DNA of 64,000 nt from Caldilineaceae bacterium (lineage in GTDB: Bacteria > Chloroflexota > Anaerolineae > Caldilineales > Caldilineaceae): contig WTGY01000177.1 of NCBI GenBank assembly GCA_011523365.1, positions 62,001-126,000 on the forward strand. Direction: 5' to 3'. Under the pieces are notes generated by a model. That model saw only the letters and a list, made by a program, of their open reading frames with translations, was not told where the DNA came from and did not search any database. This document shows positions 35,187-44,073 of the stretch, piece by piece. Within the stretch, counting starts at the first letter, position 1; every line of letters begins with the position of its first letter. Made by a program: the position numbers and the translations under genes.

Positions 35187-36737
35187 TCATGCGCCGGCGA
35201 TACGTTCGAATCGGGTCGGTTCCCGCTCCATTTCGGCCTGGACGAAGCGCTGCAGCAGGTTTGTCTTGACTTCAACGAAGGTGGGATCATCCCAGCGGTT
35301 GCGGCGCTCCTCCGGATCTTCATGGAGATCGAACAGTTCGCCGTATTCGTGGCCCCGGTAGACGGTGAGCTTATAGCGCTGGTCCACGAGCGTGCGCAGG
35401 TGCAGCGCGGTGGGCTGGTGACGGTTTTCGACGAGCACGTGGTCGCGTGCCTCGGCGGCCGCGCCGGTCCAGACGTCCAACTGGTCGGCGCCCTGCATCT
35501 GGCCCGGGGTGTCGATTCTGGCCGCGTGCAGGAATGTGGGCGCCAGATCGACCAGCGATTGGAGTGAACTGCTCACGGCGCCGGCGGGGACGCGGCCGGG
35601 CCAACGCACCAGAAAGGGCAGACGGATCAGATCTTCGTAATGGAAGGCGCCCTTGGCGATCAGCCCGTGCTGGCCGAGAAAGTGGCCGTGGTCGGTGCTG
35701 AAAACGACGAGTGTATTGTCGGCAATGCCCAGATGATCCAATGTGTCCAGAATACGCCCAATCTCGCGGTCCATGAGGCTGACCATGCCATAGTAGACGG
35801 CCATGTTTTTGCGCAGGGCGTCGGGTTCATGCAGATGGCTGTTGAAGCCGTGATTGCCGAAGGGCGTCTCCTGCCAGGCGGAGAAGTCCGGTTGACGCTC
35901 CTGCGTTTTGGCGAAGTGTGGCGGCATTGCGTCCAATTCGCCGGGTTCGAGGCTGCCCGGCTGCATGTTATCGGGGTCGTACATCGATGCCCACGGCTCG
36001 GATACGAGGTAGGGCGGATGGGGATCGTGGAAGCTGCTCCAGAGGAAGAAGGGATTGCCGCCGGCGGCGCTGCGCTCAATGGCGGCGATCGTGCGTTCGG
36101 CGGTCCAGACGGAGTAGTGGTACTCCTCCGGCAGGTCCCAGGCGTGTTCCCGGTTGGCCGCATTGGGGTCGGGCGGCCAGGGCTGGAAGAAATCCTGCCA
36201 GTTGGGGAGGCCGTTTTCCTCCATCCAGATGCCGTAATGCTGGCCGGCGTGGGCTTCGTCGGCGTGGTTGCGCGCCACTTCGACATGTTGAAAGCCGTAC
36301 CAGGGACCGTGGAACTCACGCCAGAAGTCGAGATCGCGCAGGGTGGGTTGACACTCGAGAGAGATCTGTTCCGGGCGCGAGGCCAGCGGCTGAAAATGGG
36401 CTTTACCGATAAGGGTGGTGTCGTAGCCGTGCTGGTGCAGCAGGTCGCCGACGGTAGGCACATCTTCGCCCAGTTTTACGCCGATAGTCCAGCAGCCGTG
36501 CCAAGCCGGGTACTGGCCGGTAATGATCGATGAGCGGGAGGGGGAGCAGACGGGATTGTTGCAGTAGGCGCGATCGAAGCGAGCGCCTTCGCGGGCGAGC
36601 CGGTCCAAGGCGGGCGTCCGGATGCGCGGATTGGTCACGCCGAGGGTTGAGAAGTGTTGCTGGTCGCTCGTGATCAGGAGGATATTCGGAAATGCTTCTT
36701 CTTCGCTATTGGAACTCGATTGGAGTGGAGTAGACAT
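35187..36737 (-). CDS. formylglycine-dependent sulfatase
   Basis: 516 residues from the ATG at 36735-36737, after GAGGTGG. The alkaline-phosphatase-fold domain shows PNILLITSDQQ (metal Asp25), LARLEGARFDRAYCNNPVCSPSRSS with Cys64 in the C-x-P-S-R formylglycine motif, FSTDHGHFLGQHGLIAKG (metal His/Asp), and GEEYGELFDLHEDPEERRNRWDDPT at the C-terminus, common in aryl- and carbohydrate sulfatases. No signal peptide is obvious, so location is uncertain. The modifying enzyme is not in the window. Substrate unknown; sulfated polysaccharides or choline-type esters are options. Confidence 0.93.
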   Translation of the reverse strand: MSTPLQSSSNSEEEAFPNILLITSDQQHFSTLGVTNPRIRTPALDRLAREGARFDRAYCNNPVCSPSRSSIITGQYPAWHGCWTIGVKLGEDVPTVGDLLHQHGYDTTLIGKAHFQPLASRPEQISLECQPTLRDLDFWREFHGPWYGFQHVEVARNHADEAHAGQHYGIWMEENGLPNWQDFFQPWPPDPNAANREHAWDLPEEYHYSVWTAERTIAAIERSAAGGNPFFLWSSFHDPHPPYLVSEPWASMYDPDNMQPGSLEPGELDAMPPHFAKTQERQPDFSAWQETPFGNHGFNSHLHEPDALRKNMAVYYGMVSLMDREIGRILDTLDHLGIADNTLVVFSTDHGHFLGQHGLIAKGAFHYEDLIRLPFLVRWPGRVPAGAVSSSLQSLVDLAPTFLHAARIDTPGQMQGADQLDVWTGAAAEARDHVLVENRHQPTALHLRTLVDQRYKLTVYRGHEYGELFDLHEDPEERRNRWDDPTFVEVKTNLLQRFVQAEMEREPTRFERIAGA

Positions 36738-37525
36738 GTGCAACCACCTCGGAATTGACCTTCGTATTATGCTGGGAATCCTATCACAGGCAGCATGTGC
36801 GCGCTAGTTAATGTGTGCGTACGGATGTCCTGAATTGGGGAATGAGTTCTGTTGATTTTCGGTGGGCGGTGGCGGCGTGAACAGTTCTGGAAGTCGCAGC
36901 GCTCAGGTCGTGTGCATCCCAGATTTGGGGTGGGAACAGTCTGGCGGGGAATCAGTGCCAGCGGTGGCTGGAGTTGTTTACCGTCTTTGGGGGAGACGCA
37001 GTGCAGGCGCCAGACCCGGCCGTACGGTGGAGTCCGTCAGTTGGGGAGGGTGCGAGGGCAGGCACAAGGCCGGCACCTGCGGGGATCTGATGGGACTGGC
37101 GGGACGTGGTCTGGCTGGACACCTTCGAATAGGCACCTGTTACGAATATCGACACCCGGTCGGGTAGGCATTAGGGGGGGCGTTGCGGGGGCGGAGCCCC
37201 CGCACAAGGGAGGGCCGAATAGGCCCGACCGCCCAGAACTGCAGTAGTTAGTAGCCAGCAGTTAGTAGTCAGTGGCGGGGCTTATTCTGGTGGAAACTGG
37301 AAAGGGAACTGGCCGTGGCTTGGTTGCCTCCAGAGGTATGCGACTGTTCACCCCCATTTTGGGATGCACGCCTCCGGTCCGCAAAACAGTTCCGGGGCGT
37401 ACCACCGTGTTATACTGGTACCGGTAGACCCCGGTGGCCGGCGGCTACGAGACCTTGAGCACCGTTTGTGCCGGTCTGCCAAATTTCCTTTGACAACTGA
37501 CAGAAGCGCATAGGAAGAGGAGAAG
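36738..37525. repeat. 788-base intergenic stretch with REP-like hairpins and short repeats
   Basis: No convincing gene. It contains GCAGG...CCTGC hairpin at 37058-37080 within a AGGCACAAGGCC core, a stronger GCGGGGGC-GGA-GCCCCCGC hairpin at 37185-37203, and a patch of TAGTTAGTAGCCAGCAGTTAGTAG-type micro-repeats at 37241-37275. These resemble dispersed extragenic elements of GC-rich bacteria. The hairpins lack T-tracts. Confidence 0.5.
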
Positions 37526-38011
37526 ATGACTCAGAGTATTTTGGAGAGTGTGCAGATCCACTGGCAGGACCTGCGCGGACGCACTTATGACCTGATGGAT
37601 GTTCTGGCCGATGCCGATCTGAAAGCCCGGCTGCCCTTTCCCGAATCCCAGAACATCCTCTACCAGTTCTACTGTATGTTGGGCACACAGGAGAGCTGGC
37701 CGCCCGTATTGCTGGAAGGGGGGATGGAGGGCTGGGATTGCAGTCTGCAGCCGGCGCCTGCCGGCGAAGTGCTTCCGGTTGAACGGGTGCGCCAGGGAAT
37801 GGAGGCGGCAGACGCGGCCTTGATGGCGACTTTCGAGAAGGTGGACTGGCTGCAGGCATTTGAGAATGGCTCGACGCCGCTGGCGGGTTACTACCGTTTG
37901 GTTGAGCATGAGGCCCATCATCACGGCCAGTTGATCAATCTTATCTACGCCAACAATCTCCCCATCCCCGAAAGTTGGGCGGATTCGTGGGCGCTTACGC
38001 GCGACGAATAG
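37526..38011 (+). CDS. DinB-family (damage-inducible/YfiT-like) protein
   Basis: 161 residues. DinB proteins are four-helix-bundle metal proteins of mostly unknown function, some thiol-dependent transferases. The metal-binding His residues occur in LVEHEAHHHGQLINLIY and probably His12 or His near IHWQDL. A 26-bp gap before the ATG contains GGAAGAGGAGA as a ribosome site. Located alone between the repeat-rich stretch and a strong terminator hairpin. Confidence 0.85.
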   Translation: MTQSILESVQIHWQDLRGRTYDLMDVLADADLKARLPFPESQNILYQFYCMLGTQESWPPVLLEGGMEGWDCSLQPAPAGEVLPVERVRQGMEAADAALMATFEKVDWLQAFENGSTPLAGYYRLVEHEAHHHGQLINLIYANNLPIPESWADSWALTRDE

Positions 38012-38097
38012 CGTATCTCGGAGTGGCGGGGCTGTCTGTGTTGCGGGGGCTTCCTTTTGACGCTGGCAGGCCGGTCAGGCGGAGGAAGTGTACGGAA

Positions 38098-38136
38098 ACA
38101 GGAGCGGCAGTCTCACGTGAGATCTGCCGCTCCTGT
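38098..38136. terminator. strong bidirectional hairpin between convergent genes
   Basis: A 13-bp arm from ACAGGAGCGGCAG (38098-38110) pairs with CTGCCGCTCCTGT (38124-38136). The loop contains a further perfect palindrome TCTCACGTGAGA. It lies between the DinB gene and the SH3 lipoprotein gene, which converge, and probably ends both transcripts. Confidence 0.75.
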
Positions 38137-38201
38137 ATTGTTTGAGACCTGTCTGAAGGTGTGCCGGTATGCTCTTGGCTGCAGCGGGCAATACGGATCC
38201 G

Positions 38202-39569
38202 CTACTGAAAGAGCAGGAACGAAACTGAGGCCCAGGTGGCGCCCTCTACCCCTGTTCCGACCAGCAGCGCCCACTGGCCATCCTCGCTATAGCCAAGCGT
38301 ATCGTAGGTTTCATTGTCGGGAACGTAGCCGACGATCGGCGCCTCCAAAGAGGGCCCTCCGCGCAAACGCAAGCGGCCGCCCTGGCCGGTTTCGATGGTA
38401 GCACGGCCCATCTGCACTCTTAGTTCTATGTCCCGCAACTCCACCAGCGAGGCTGCAATCCAGACCGGGTCCTCGATACCGGGGAAGAAGATCGCGACCC
38501 AGTGGTCATCGGAGCTGAACCCGGCCACAGGATAGGCTTCACCGACGGCGACGCCTGCCAAGACTTCGGCGATGGTTTCCGGTTTGCTGCGCACGCGCAG
38601 GGCACGGGTCGTGACGATTGCAAGGTGTCGGGTTACATCGCCGACCTTCAGAAGAGGCTCGTCGGTCGGCGTGGTTACGGGCACGTCCTCCTCGGCGGCC
38701 GCCTGTTCGTCGGAGATGGACATTTCGGAGATCGTTACCGTAAAGGCCGGGCTGATCGGCACGCCGTTTTTCAGCACCGGCATATCGGTGCCGGGAAACT
38801 CGAAGACGTCGAAGACGCCGCCATCTGTATGGAGCATGGCATAGAGAGTCTCGGTGGCGGCATCGACATCTATGTCTACGGCCAAGTCGGTCGTGACCCC
38901 GGGCTCCAGGTGCGCCTGGCCGATTATCGGGCCGAAAGAGCCGGCATCGTCGGCGTGAATGACGACCCAGCCTTCCACTGGGACGACGGCTTCGGCAACC
39001 ATGACCTGACCTTTGATCACTTCCTGAGCGTGGACTGTGACGCTCGGTTCCAGGTCTGCGGCCGCCATTGCTTCATCGTCGGTCTTCTCCTCGTCGGCGG
39101 CCATTTCGGCGTCGCTGGCTTGCTCTTCGGCCACTGCATCTTCCACCGCATCTTCCGGTTCGGCGGCCATCTGCCCGTCTTCAGGAACTGACAGTGCGGC
39201 GGCGTCTCCGTCCAAGGATACATCTTCGGCCCAGATCCAGCCGATTGTGCCGACGTCGGGCACCTCCACTTTCAGCCAGCTACTGTCTTCGGTCCGCCCG
39301 ATCACGGTGATGACGTCATCCTTGAGCAGGCCGGCGATAATTGGCGTCTCTGCACTGGCAGCCTGGCGCACGCGCAGCGCGTTGACATGCACAGATGCCG
39401 TCAAGGTTACCGGTTCCGGCTCGGCCGGCTCTGTGGCTTCTGCTACAGGAAGGGGCGCGGCAGGTGTCAGGATCTGCGTGATGTCTCTTTGGAAGGGATA
39501 GCAGCTGCTAACCAAGAGGGGCAGAATGGCCAATGCCCAGAACGACAGGACGCGAAAGCGAATCGGCAT
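38202..39569 (-). CDS. lipoprotein with SH3-like repeats
   Basis: 455 residues from the ATG at 39567-39569 after GGGAGGAACC; the frame upstream lacks a site. A lipoprotein signal peptide FWALAILPLLVSSC has the lipobox Cys at residue 23. A bacterial SH3b domain follows (about 55-110, VHVNALRVRQAASAETPIIAGLLKDDVITVIGRTEDSSWLKVEVP), then a Glu/Ala/Asp-rich linker with ~40 acidic residues, a Gmad2-like immunoglobulin-like block, and two further SH3b repeats near 330-455 (TRALRVRSKPETIAEVLAGVAVGEAYPVAGFSSDDHWVAI). It probably binds cell-envelope or peptidoglycan; function is not known. Confidence 0.85.
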   Translation of the reverse strand: MPIRFRVLSFWALAILPLLVSSCYPFQRDITQILTPAAPLPVAEATEPAEPEPVTLTASVHVNALRVRQAASAETPIIAGLLKDDVITVIGRTEDSSWLKVEVPDVGTIGWIWAEDVSLDGDAAALSVPEDGQMAAEPEDAVEDAVAEEQASDAEMAADEEKTDDEAMAAADLEPSVTVHAQEVIKGQVMVAEAVVPVEGWVVIHADDAGSFGPIIGQAHLEPGVTTDLAVDIDVDAATETLYAMLHTDGGVFDVFEFPGTDMPVLKNGVPISPAFTVTISEMSISDEQAAAEEDVPVTTPTDEPLLKVGDVTRHLAIVTTRALRVRSKPETIAEVLAGVAVGEAYPVAGFSSDDHWVAIFFPGIEDPVWIAASLVELRDIELRVQMGRATIETGQGGRLRLRGGPSLEAPIVGYVPDNETYDTLGYSEDGQWALLVGTGVEGATWASVSFLLFQ

Positions 39570-40002
39570 GGTTCCTCCCAAGCTGGCGATTACCCGCCGC
39601 CCGCAGCAGTGGGCGGGGACTCGGGGGCGGAGTTGGGAACAGGCACAAAGCCTATGGTAGAGGCGTTGCGCGAGCGTAAAGAACTTGAACCGCGCCCTTC
39701 GAGGCGACGGCGGATTCAATAATTATGGCACGGCGAAATTATGGCTGTCAAATGATTTCGGGCCGCTCCGGGCCGTCTCCTTATCCGAAAGCATACCTAA
39801 ATAGGGGTGAATGCGCGGCGCGATTGCTACGCAGGTGGCCTTCCCTCCGGGTGGCGCCCCAAGGATTGCGTTGGTGAAACGCTGGCCGATGCCTTCGGAA
39901 GAATGCACTGACCGTTCTAATACAAAAGGGGGAATCGTAACTTCTGAGCAGTATTTGGAACGAGTCAATCTCGACTGAAACATGATAGCAATAAAATATT
40001 GT
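39570..40002. other. intergenic region upstream of the carbohydrate-locus promoter
   Basis: No gene called. A minus-strand frame (39723-40055) lacks any recognisable domain. The stretch includes the promoter of the SH3 lipoprotein gene, presumably, but no consensus pair is clear. Confidence 0.4.
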
Positions 40003-40035
40003 TTGACAGACACAATCCAGGTCACTATACTGACC
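40003..40035 (+). promoter_or_regulatory. strong promoter with inverted-repeat operator over the -10 box
   Basis: TTGACA (40003-40008), 17 bases, and TATACT (40026-40031) give a near-consensus sigma-70 promoter. GGTCA-CTATAC-TGACC (40020-40035) is a perfect inverted repeat that surrounds the -10 box. A bound repressor would block RNA polymerase. The first gene starts about 460 bases downstream, at 40500, so the transcript would have a long leader. Confidence 0.7.
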
Positions 40036-40499
40036 ATATCCGCATCAGTGAACACAATTGCAACATTGAGGCTACAGAGATCTGTTAAGAAAAGTAACTG
40101 GCGCCCTCTGCCAGTTCACTTTCAGACATTTGTTTTCCGGGAGGCAGATTCCGACGCCAAGCCAGAAAGAGCTACTCCAGATCAAGAACGACAGCCAGTT
40201 CGGGAGAAAAGGCAACACCCATTTTGCATTACAACGACTGAGCGCCGGTACACGGTGTAAGCCGGGAAACGCCATTCGTACATTTTCTACCGGTCTGAGA
40301 AAGGAGGAGCAATAAGGCGGGTAGTGGTCCATGCACAGACCGTGGGCCGGTCAACCGCTTTGACCGCCGAATATGCAGGATTGAGCTCACATGAAGGTGT
40401 AGAAAGAACGGTTGCATGATCTGTTGAAGTCGGACCCGGCGCGCCGGAGCGGGGTTGAGAGTTTAGTTCAGCGGTGTCCATTTGAAAAGGAGAGGAGCC
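40036..40499 (+). other. long leader of the carbohydrate locus
   Basis: About 460 bases between the candidate start site and the solute-binding protein gene. It holds GAAAGGAGGAGCAATAAGG near 40299-40317 without a well-placed start codon, and no riboswitch I recognise. The ribosome site GGAGAGGAG just before 40500 is strong. Confidence 0.4.
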
Positions 40500-42008
40500 A
40501 TGATGTTGGTGAAGCGATTTCGGGTCTTTGGCATTTTGCTGGCGCTTGCGCTCTTGGCGTCGGCATGCGTCGCCGCTCCGGCCGCAGAAACAGGCCAGGA
40601 CATGGCGGCTGACGAAGCGATGGATAGCGGTGATTCGGGGGCCCTGACAGGCAAGCTCACGTTGAACCCTGGATCCTATTACCCTTCAGAAAGTATGGAG
40701 TGGAGTGAAACCAACCCCAATCCGCACAATATGATACTTACCTTGATAGACGAATATCAGGCGTTGCATCCAGGTGTGGAGATCGAATTGGTTCAGCCCC
40801 CTCCCGGCGATGTCAGCAGTCGGGAGTATATTGTCACAAACATGACTGCCGGCACGATCCCCCACGTAGTCTACACGCTGACCCGGGACCAGGTAGAGGA
40901 GATCGGGAAGAACTGGTGGGTCAACTTAGATTCCTATCTGGAGCAGCCGAACCATTATGTTGAAGCGGGCGAGCCTGGCAGCGAGAGGTGGTTGGATCTC
41001 TTCTACGAGGTGCCTTTCCAGGCGAACCGCATTTTGGGTTCACATTACACGCTCAACTACTCGATTGTGACTTCGATGATGTTCTACAACAAGGACATTT
41101 TTGAGGAAGTCGGGATCGAGGTTCCGACGACGTTAGCGGAGTTGCTCGATGTCTTTCAGGCGTTGCAGGATGCCGGCTACACTCCCTATGGAGGCATCGG
41201 TTCCTGGTTTATGTATGAGACGCTTGGGCAGTTGGGGGGCAGCATCATGGCGGAGTTGACCCCTCAGGTAAATCCTGACGGTGGTCCGGCCAACTTTGAG
41301 GAGGTAGCCTGCGCTATCGACAGAGGCGTATTTCGAGCCGAAACCCCTGAGTACCGGGAATGGATGCGCCTGATGAAGGAGGTCGCCAAATACCGTACGC
41401 AGGATTGGACCGATAAGAACGCCAATGCCATCACCAAATGGTTGCAGGGCGACATCGTGGTGGTGGAGGATGGGAGCTGGCGTGTAAAGCAGAACAAACT
41501 GAACCCAAACATCGAATTTGAGTGGGGGATGTTTTATGCGCCTAAGTGTACGCAGGAGAGTTCGCCGGTTTGCACTGGGACGCCTGCGCCTCCTATTGGT
41601 GGTGCGCCAGGCGGTTTTGCAATCACCAAGAGCGCCATTGAGGATGGGCTTGTCGATCTTGCGGCTGATTTTCTGATGTACCTGAGCGCTCCACAGAACG
41701 CGGAGCGACTGATCAACGATCTGGGCAACGTACTGCCATTGCAGAAAGGCGCGACGCCCGCGGATCCGGACCTGATTTCGATTCTGGAAAATCTCCAGGA
41801 CCATGAAGGCGAAGCAGCGATGTGGACCTATTACGACAAGACCAACCTGGAGTCGCGTTTGGAGATTTGGGATCTCAAGAACGCGTATATTCTTGACCAG
41901 TTGACACTTGACGACGCAGTCGCACAGATTGATGAGATCAAGACGTTGTACGCGTCCGATTTTATCAGCGACAACGAAGTGGATTGCTCCGCGCTTGGTT
42001 TTGAGTAG
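40500..42008 (+). CDS. ABC transporter sugar-type solute-binding lipoprotein
   Basis: 502 residues from the ATG at 40500. N-terminal signal peptide MMLVKRFRVFGILLALALLASAC with the lipobox Cys at 23, then an Ala/Glu linker and a two-lobed binding domain of the extracellular solute-binding family 1: MILTLIDEYQALHPGVEIELVQPP, VYTLTRDQVEEIGKNWWVNLDSYLEQP, MMFYNKDIFEEVGIEVPTTLAELLDVFQALQDAGYTPYGGIGSW, then NAITKWLQGDIVVVEDGSW. It captures the substrate outside the cell and passes it to the permeases encoded next. First gene of an operon transcribed from the operator-covered promoter at 40003-40035. Confidence 0.94.
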   Translation: MMLVKRFRVFGILLALALLASACVAAPAAETGQDMAADEAMDSGDSGALTGKLTLNPGSYYPSESMEWSETNPNPHNMILTLIDEYQALHPGVEIELVQPPPGDVSSREYIVTNMTAGTIPHVVYTLTRDQVEEIGKNWWVNLDSYLEQPNHYVEAGEPGSERWLDLFYEVPFQANRILGSHYTLNYSIVTSMMFYNKDIFEEVGIEVPTTLAELLDVFQALQDAGYTPYGGIGSWFMYETLGQLGGSIMAELTPQVNPDGGPANFEEVACAIDRGVFRAETPEYREWMRLMKEVAKYRTQDWTDKNANAITKWLQGDIVVVEDGSWRVKQNKLNPNIEFEWGMFYAPKCTQESSPVCTGTPAPPIGGAPGGFAITKSAIEDGLVDLAADFLMYLSAPQNAERLINDLGNVLPLQKGATPADPDLISILENLQDHEGEAAMWTYYDKTNLESRLEIWDLKNAYILDQLTLDDAVAQIDEIKTLYASDFISDNEVDCSALGFE

Positions 42009-42024
42009 ATAGTCGTCAAACCGT

Positions 42025-43059
42025 ATGGGTCTATTGAAATCCTGGCTTGTTGGCCGGTTCGGAGGCGTCGCCGCCGGTCAACAAGCAGGTCAGATCGGAG
42101 AGCGACCGTCCGCGGCAGGGCAACCTCAAGCAGGAGTTCTGGCCGGTCAGGAGAGCGCTAGGGCGAGGCACGGCCTGAGAAGGCGTGTTCGTCACGCTTT
42201 GCCCTACTACGCTGTCTTGCTGCCCACGCTTCTCGGCCTCCTTGTCTTTGACTACTACCCCGCGTTTTTGGCCGTCTATCACTCCTTCTTCGAATGGGAC
42301 ATCGGGCTACCTGCTACATGGGTTGGGATAGACAACTTTGTGCGCATGTTTACGCAAGACAGGACGTTTCTGCGATCGCTCAGAAACGTGGGCATCATCA
42401 CGGTCTGGATCATGTTTCAGGCCACGGTGATCCCGCTAGTCGTGGCGGAACTGATATTCGCCGTCAAAAGCATGCGCTGGAAGTACTGGTTTCGCATCGG
42501 TATGATTTTGCCGGCCATTATTCCGGGCATCGTTGTCTTTCTGCTCTGGCGCTTCATCTATGATGGCTCTGTTGGGCTGCTCAATGCGTTTCTTACTGCC
42601 ATCGGGCTAGAGAGTTGGACGCGCGTCTGGCTGGGCGACCCGAGGATCGCGATTTGGGCGCTCACTTTTTCCGGGTTCCCGTGGGTGAACGGTGTGAACA
42701 CTTTGATCACCCTGGCCGGGTTGCAGAATATAAACGGGGAGATACTGGAATCGTCGGAGTTGGACGGCGCCAGCAGGCTGCAAAGAATCTGGCGACTGGA
42801 CATTCCACTGGTATTTGGCCAGATTAAGCTCAATCTCGTGCGGGCGATCATCGCCAGCATCCAAATATTCGAGGTAGTCTTCGTGATGACAGAAGGTGGG
42901 CCGATAAAGTCGACGATGGTGCCTGGGCTTTGGTTATACTACAACGCCTTCAACTATCATCGCATGGGTTATGCATCTGCGATCGGTGTATTCATCTTTG
43001 TCACGATATTGCTTCTGACTCTAGCCAGTATGCGGATCTTCCGGGAGGAACGCGCCTGA
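42025..43059 (+). CDS. ABC sugar transporter permease, MalF/UgpA type
   Basis: 344 residues, 17 bases after the binding-protein gene. An N-terminal soluble extension of ~50 residues (Gln/Gly/Ala-rich) precedes the membrane core: YYAVLLPTLLGLLVFDYYPAFLAVYHSFFEW, then FRIGMILPAIIPGIVVFLLWRF. The EAA loop for ATPase contact is visible in ESSELDGASRLQRIWRLDIPLVFGQIKLNLV. It forms half of the membrane channel together with the product of 43158-44039. The energising ATPase is not in the locus. Confidence 0.94.
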   Translation: MGLLKSWLVGRFGGVAAGQQAGQIGERPSAAGQPQAGVLAGQESARARHGLRRRVRHALPYYAVLLPTLLGLLVFDYYPAFLAVYHSFFEWDIGLPATWVGIDNFVRMFTQDRTFLRSLRNVGIITVWIMFQATVIPLVVAELIFAVKSMRWKYWFRIGMILPAIIPGIVVFLLWRFIYDGSVGLLNAFLTAIGLESWTRVWLGDPRIAIWALTFSGFPWVNGVNTLITLAGLQNINGEILESSELDGASRLQRIWRLDIPLVFGQIKLNLVRAIIASIQIFEVVFVMTEGGPIKSTMVPGLWLYYNAFNYHRMGYASAIGVFIFVTILLLTLASMRIFREERA

Positions 43060-43081
43060 ACAACCTCCGGGACTGACTACT

Positions 43082-43105
43082 CGTGATTTGATCCGCTAAA
43101 TCACG
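43082..43105 (+). other. hairpin between the two permease genes
   Basis: CGTGATTT and AAATCACG form a perfect 8-bp stem around an 8-base loop. No T-tract follows. It may adjust expression of the second permease or mark an RNA processing point. Confidence 0.5.
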
Positions 43106-43157
43106 GGCGAGGTCTCCATAGTAAACGCCGTGATATCTGCAACTGGGAGGAACTTTC

Positions 43158-44039
43158 GTGAGTTCGGTTCAAGCAGCCGGATCAGCAGTCGTTGAAGGAA
43201 GAAGATGGCCCCGTATTGTGAGATACTGGGTGCGTCACTGGCCGATCCCGGTCATTATAGTGCTGATCGTGTTGATGATGGTGCCGATGCTTCTTGCGCT
43301 TTTCATCGCGGCCAAGTCGCGGGCGCAGTTTGACTTCAACCCGTGGGGACTCACTTTTCCCTTATATTATCACCAGACCTTTCCTGCGGCTTGGCGCGTC
43401 GTTTCGCAGTCAATCCTAAACAGTGTGATCGTAAGCACGGTTTCCTGTATTGGTGTGCTCTTTTTCGGCTCCCTGTCGGCATATGTATTTGCGCGCTTTG
43501 ACTTTCTGGGCAAGGACACGGTGTTCGTCATTATCCTGTCCCTGCTGATGATTCCGGCGATTCTGACATTGGTGCCGCGCTTTGTCGTGGTCCATAAGCT
43601 GGGTCTATTTCAGACAATGTGGGCGCTTCTGTTGCCCTACATCGCTGCAGGCCAGGTGATGGCCGTTTTCCTGATGCGCACGTTTTTCGTCTCGATACCA
43701 TCAGAGTATTTCGAGTCGGCTCGAATCGACGGGGCCAGTGAATTCAGATGTTTCTGGAATATCGCGCTTCCTCTTTCCAAACACATTGCGGGTGTTGTCG
43801 CGATTCTGCAGGTGCTGGGCACGTGGAACGACATCTTCTGGCCATATCTGACCATCGGGACGAAAAAGGAGTTGTATACGATTCCAGTGGCGCTGCTAAT
43901 CTTCAATGACCAGCTTGGTCAGCAGATTGGGACACAGATGGCGGGCTACATAATTGCGTCGTTACCGCTGGTGCTTCTATTCGCATTTACCAGCCGCCTT
44001 TTCGTCGAAGGTCTGACCGCAGGCGGGCTCAAACTTTAG
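43158..44039 (+). CDS. ABC sugar transporter permease, MalG/UgpE type
   Basis: 293 residues, GTG start at 43158 after GGGAGGAAC. Six membrane helices; family blocks are IPVIIVLIVLMMVPMLLALFIAAK, SILNSVIVSTVSCIGVLFFGSLSAYVFARF, LIPAILTLVPRFVVVHKLGLFQTMWALLLPYIAAG (here LMIPAILTLVP) and the EAA-type loop EYFESARIDGASEFRCFWNIALPLSKHIAGVVAI. It completes the transport channel with the MalF-type partner. Gap to the next gene is 35 bases. Confidence 0.94.
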   Translation: MSSVQAAGSAVVEGRRWPRIVRYWVRHWPIPVIIVLIVLMMVPMLLALFIAAKSRAQFDFNPWGLTFPLYYHQTFPAAWRVVSQSILNSVIVSTVSCIGVLFFGSLSAYVFARFDFLGKDTVFVIILSLLMIPAILTLVPRFVVVHKLGLFQTMWALLLPYIAAGQVMAVFLMRTFFVSIPSEYFESARIDGASEFRCFWNIALPLSKHIAGVVAILQVLGTWNDIFWPYLTIGTKKELYTIPVALLIFNDQLGQQIGTQMAGYIIASLPLVLLFAFTSRLFVEGLTAGGLKL

Positions 44040-44073
44040 CGTTGCGCTCAACCTCACTACCAAGGACGATATC

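Noticed and set aside
37185-37203. GC-rich hairpin read as a terminator
   Set aside because: No T-tract follows and no gene ends nearby.
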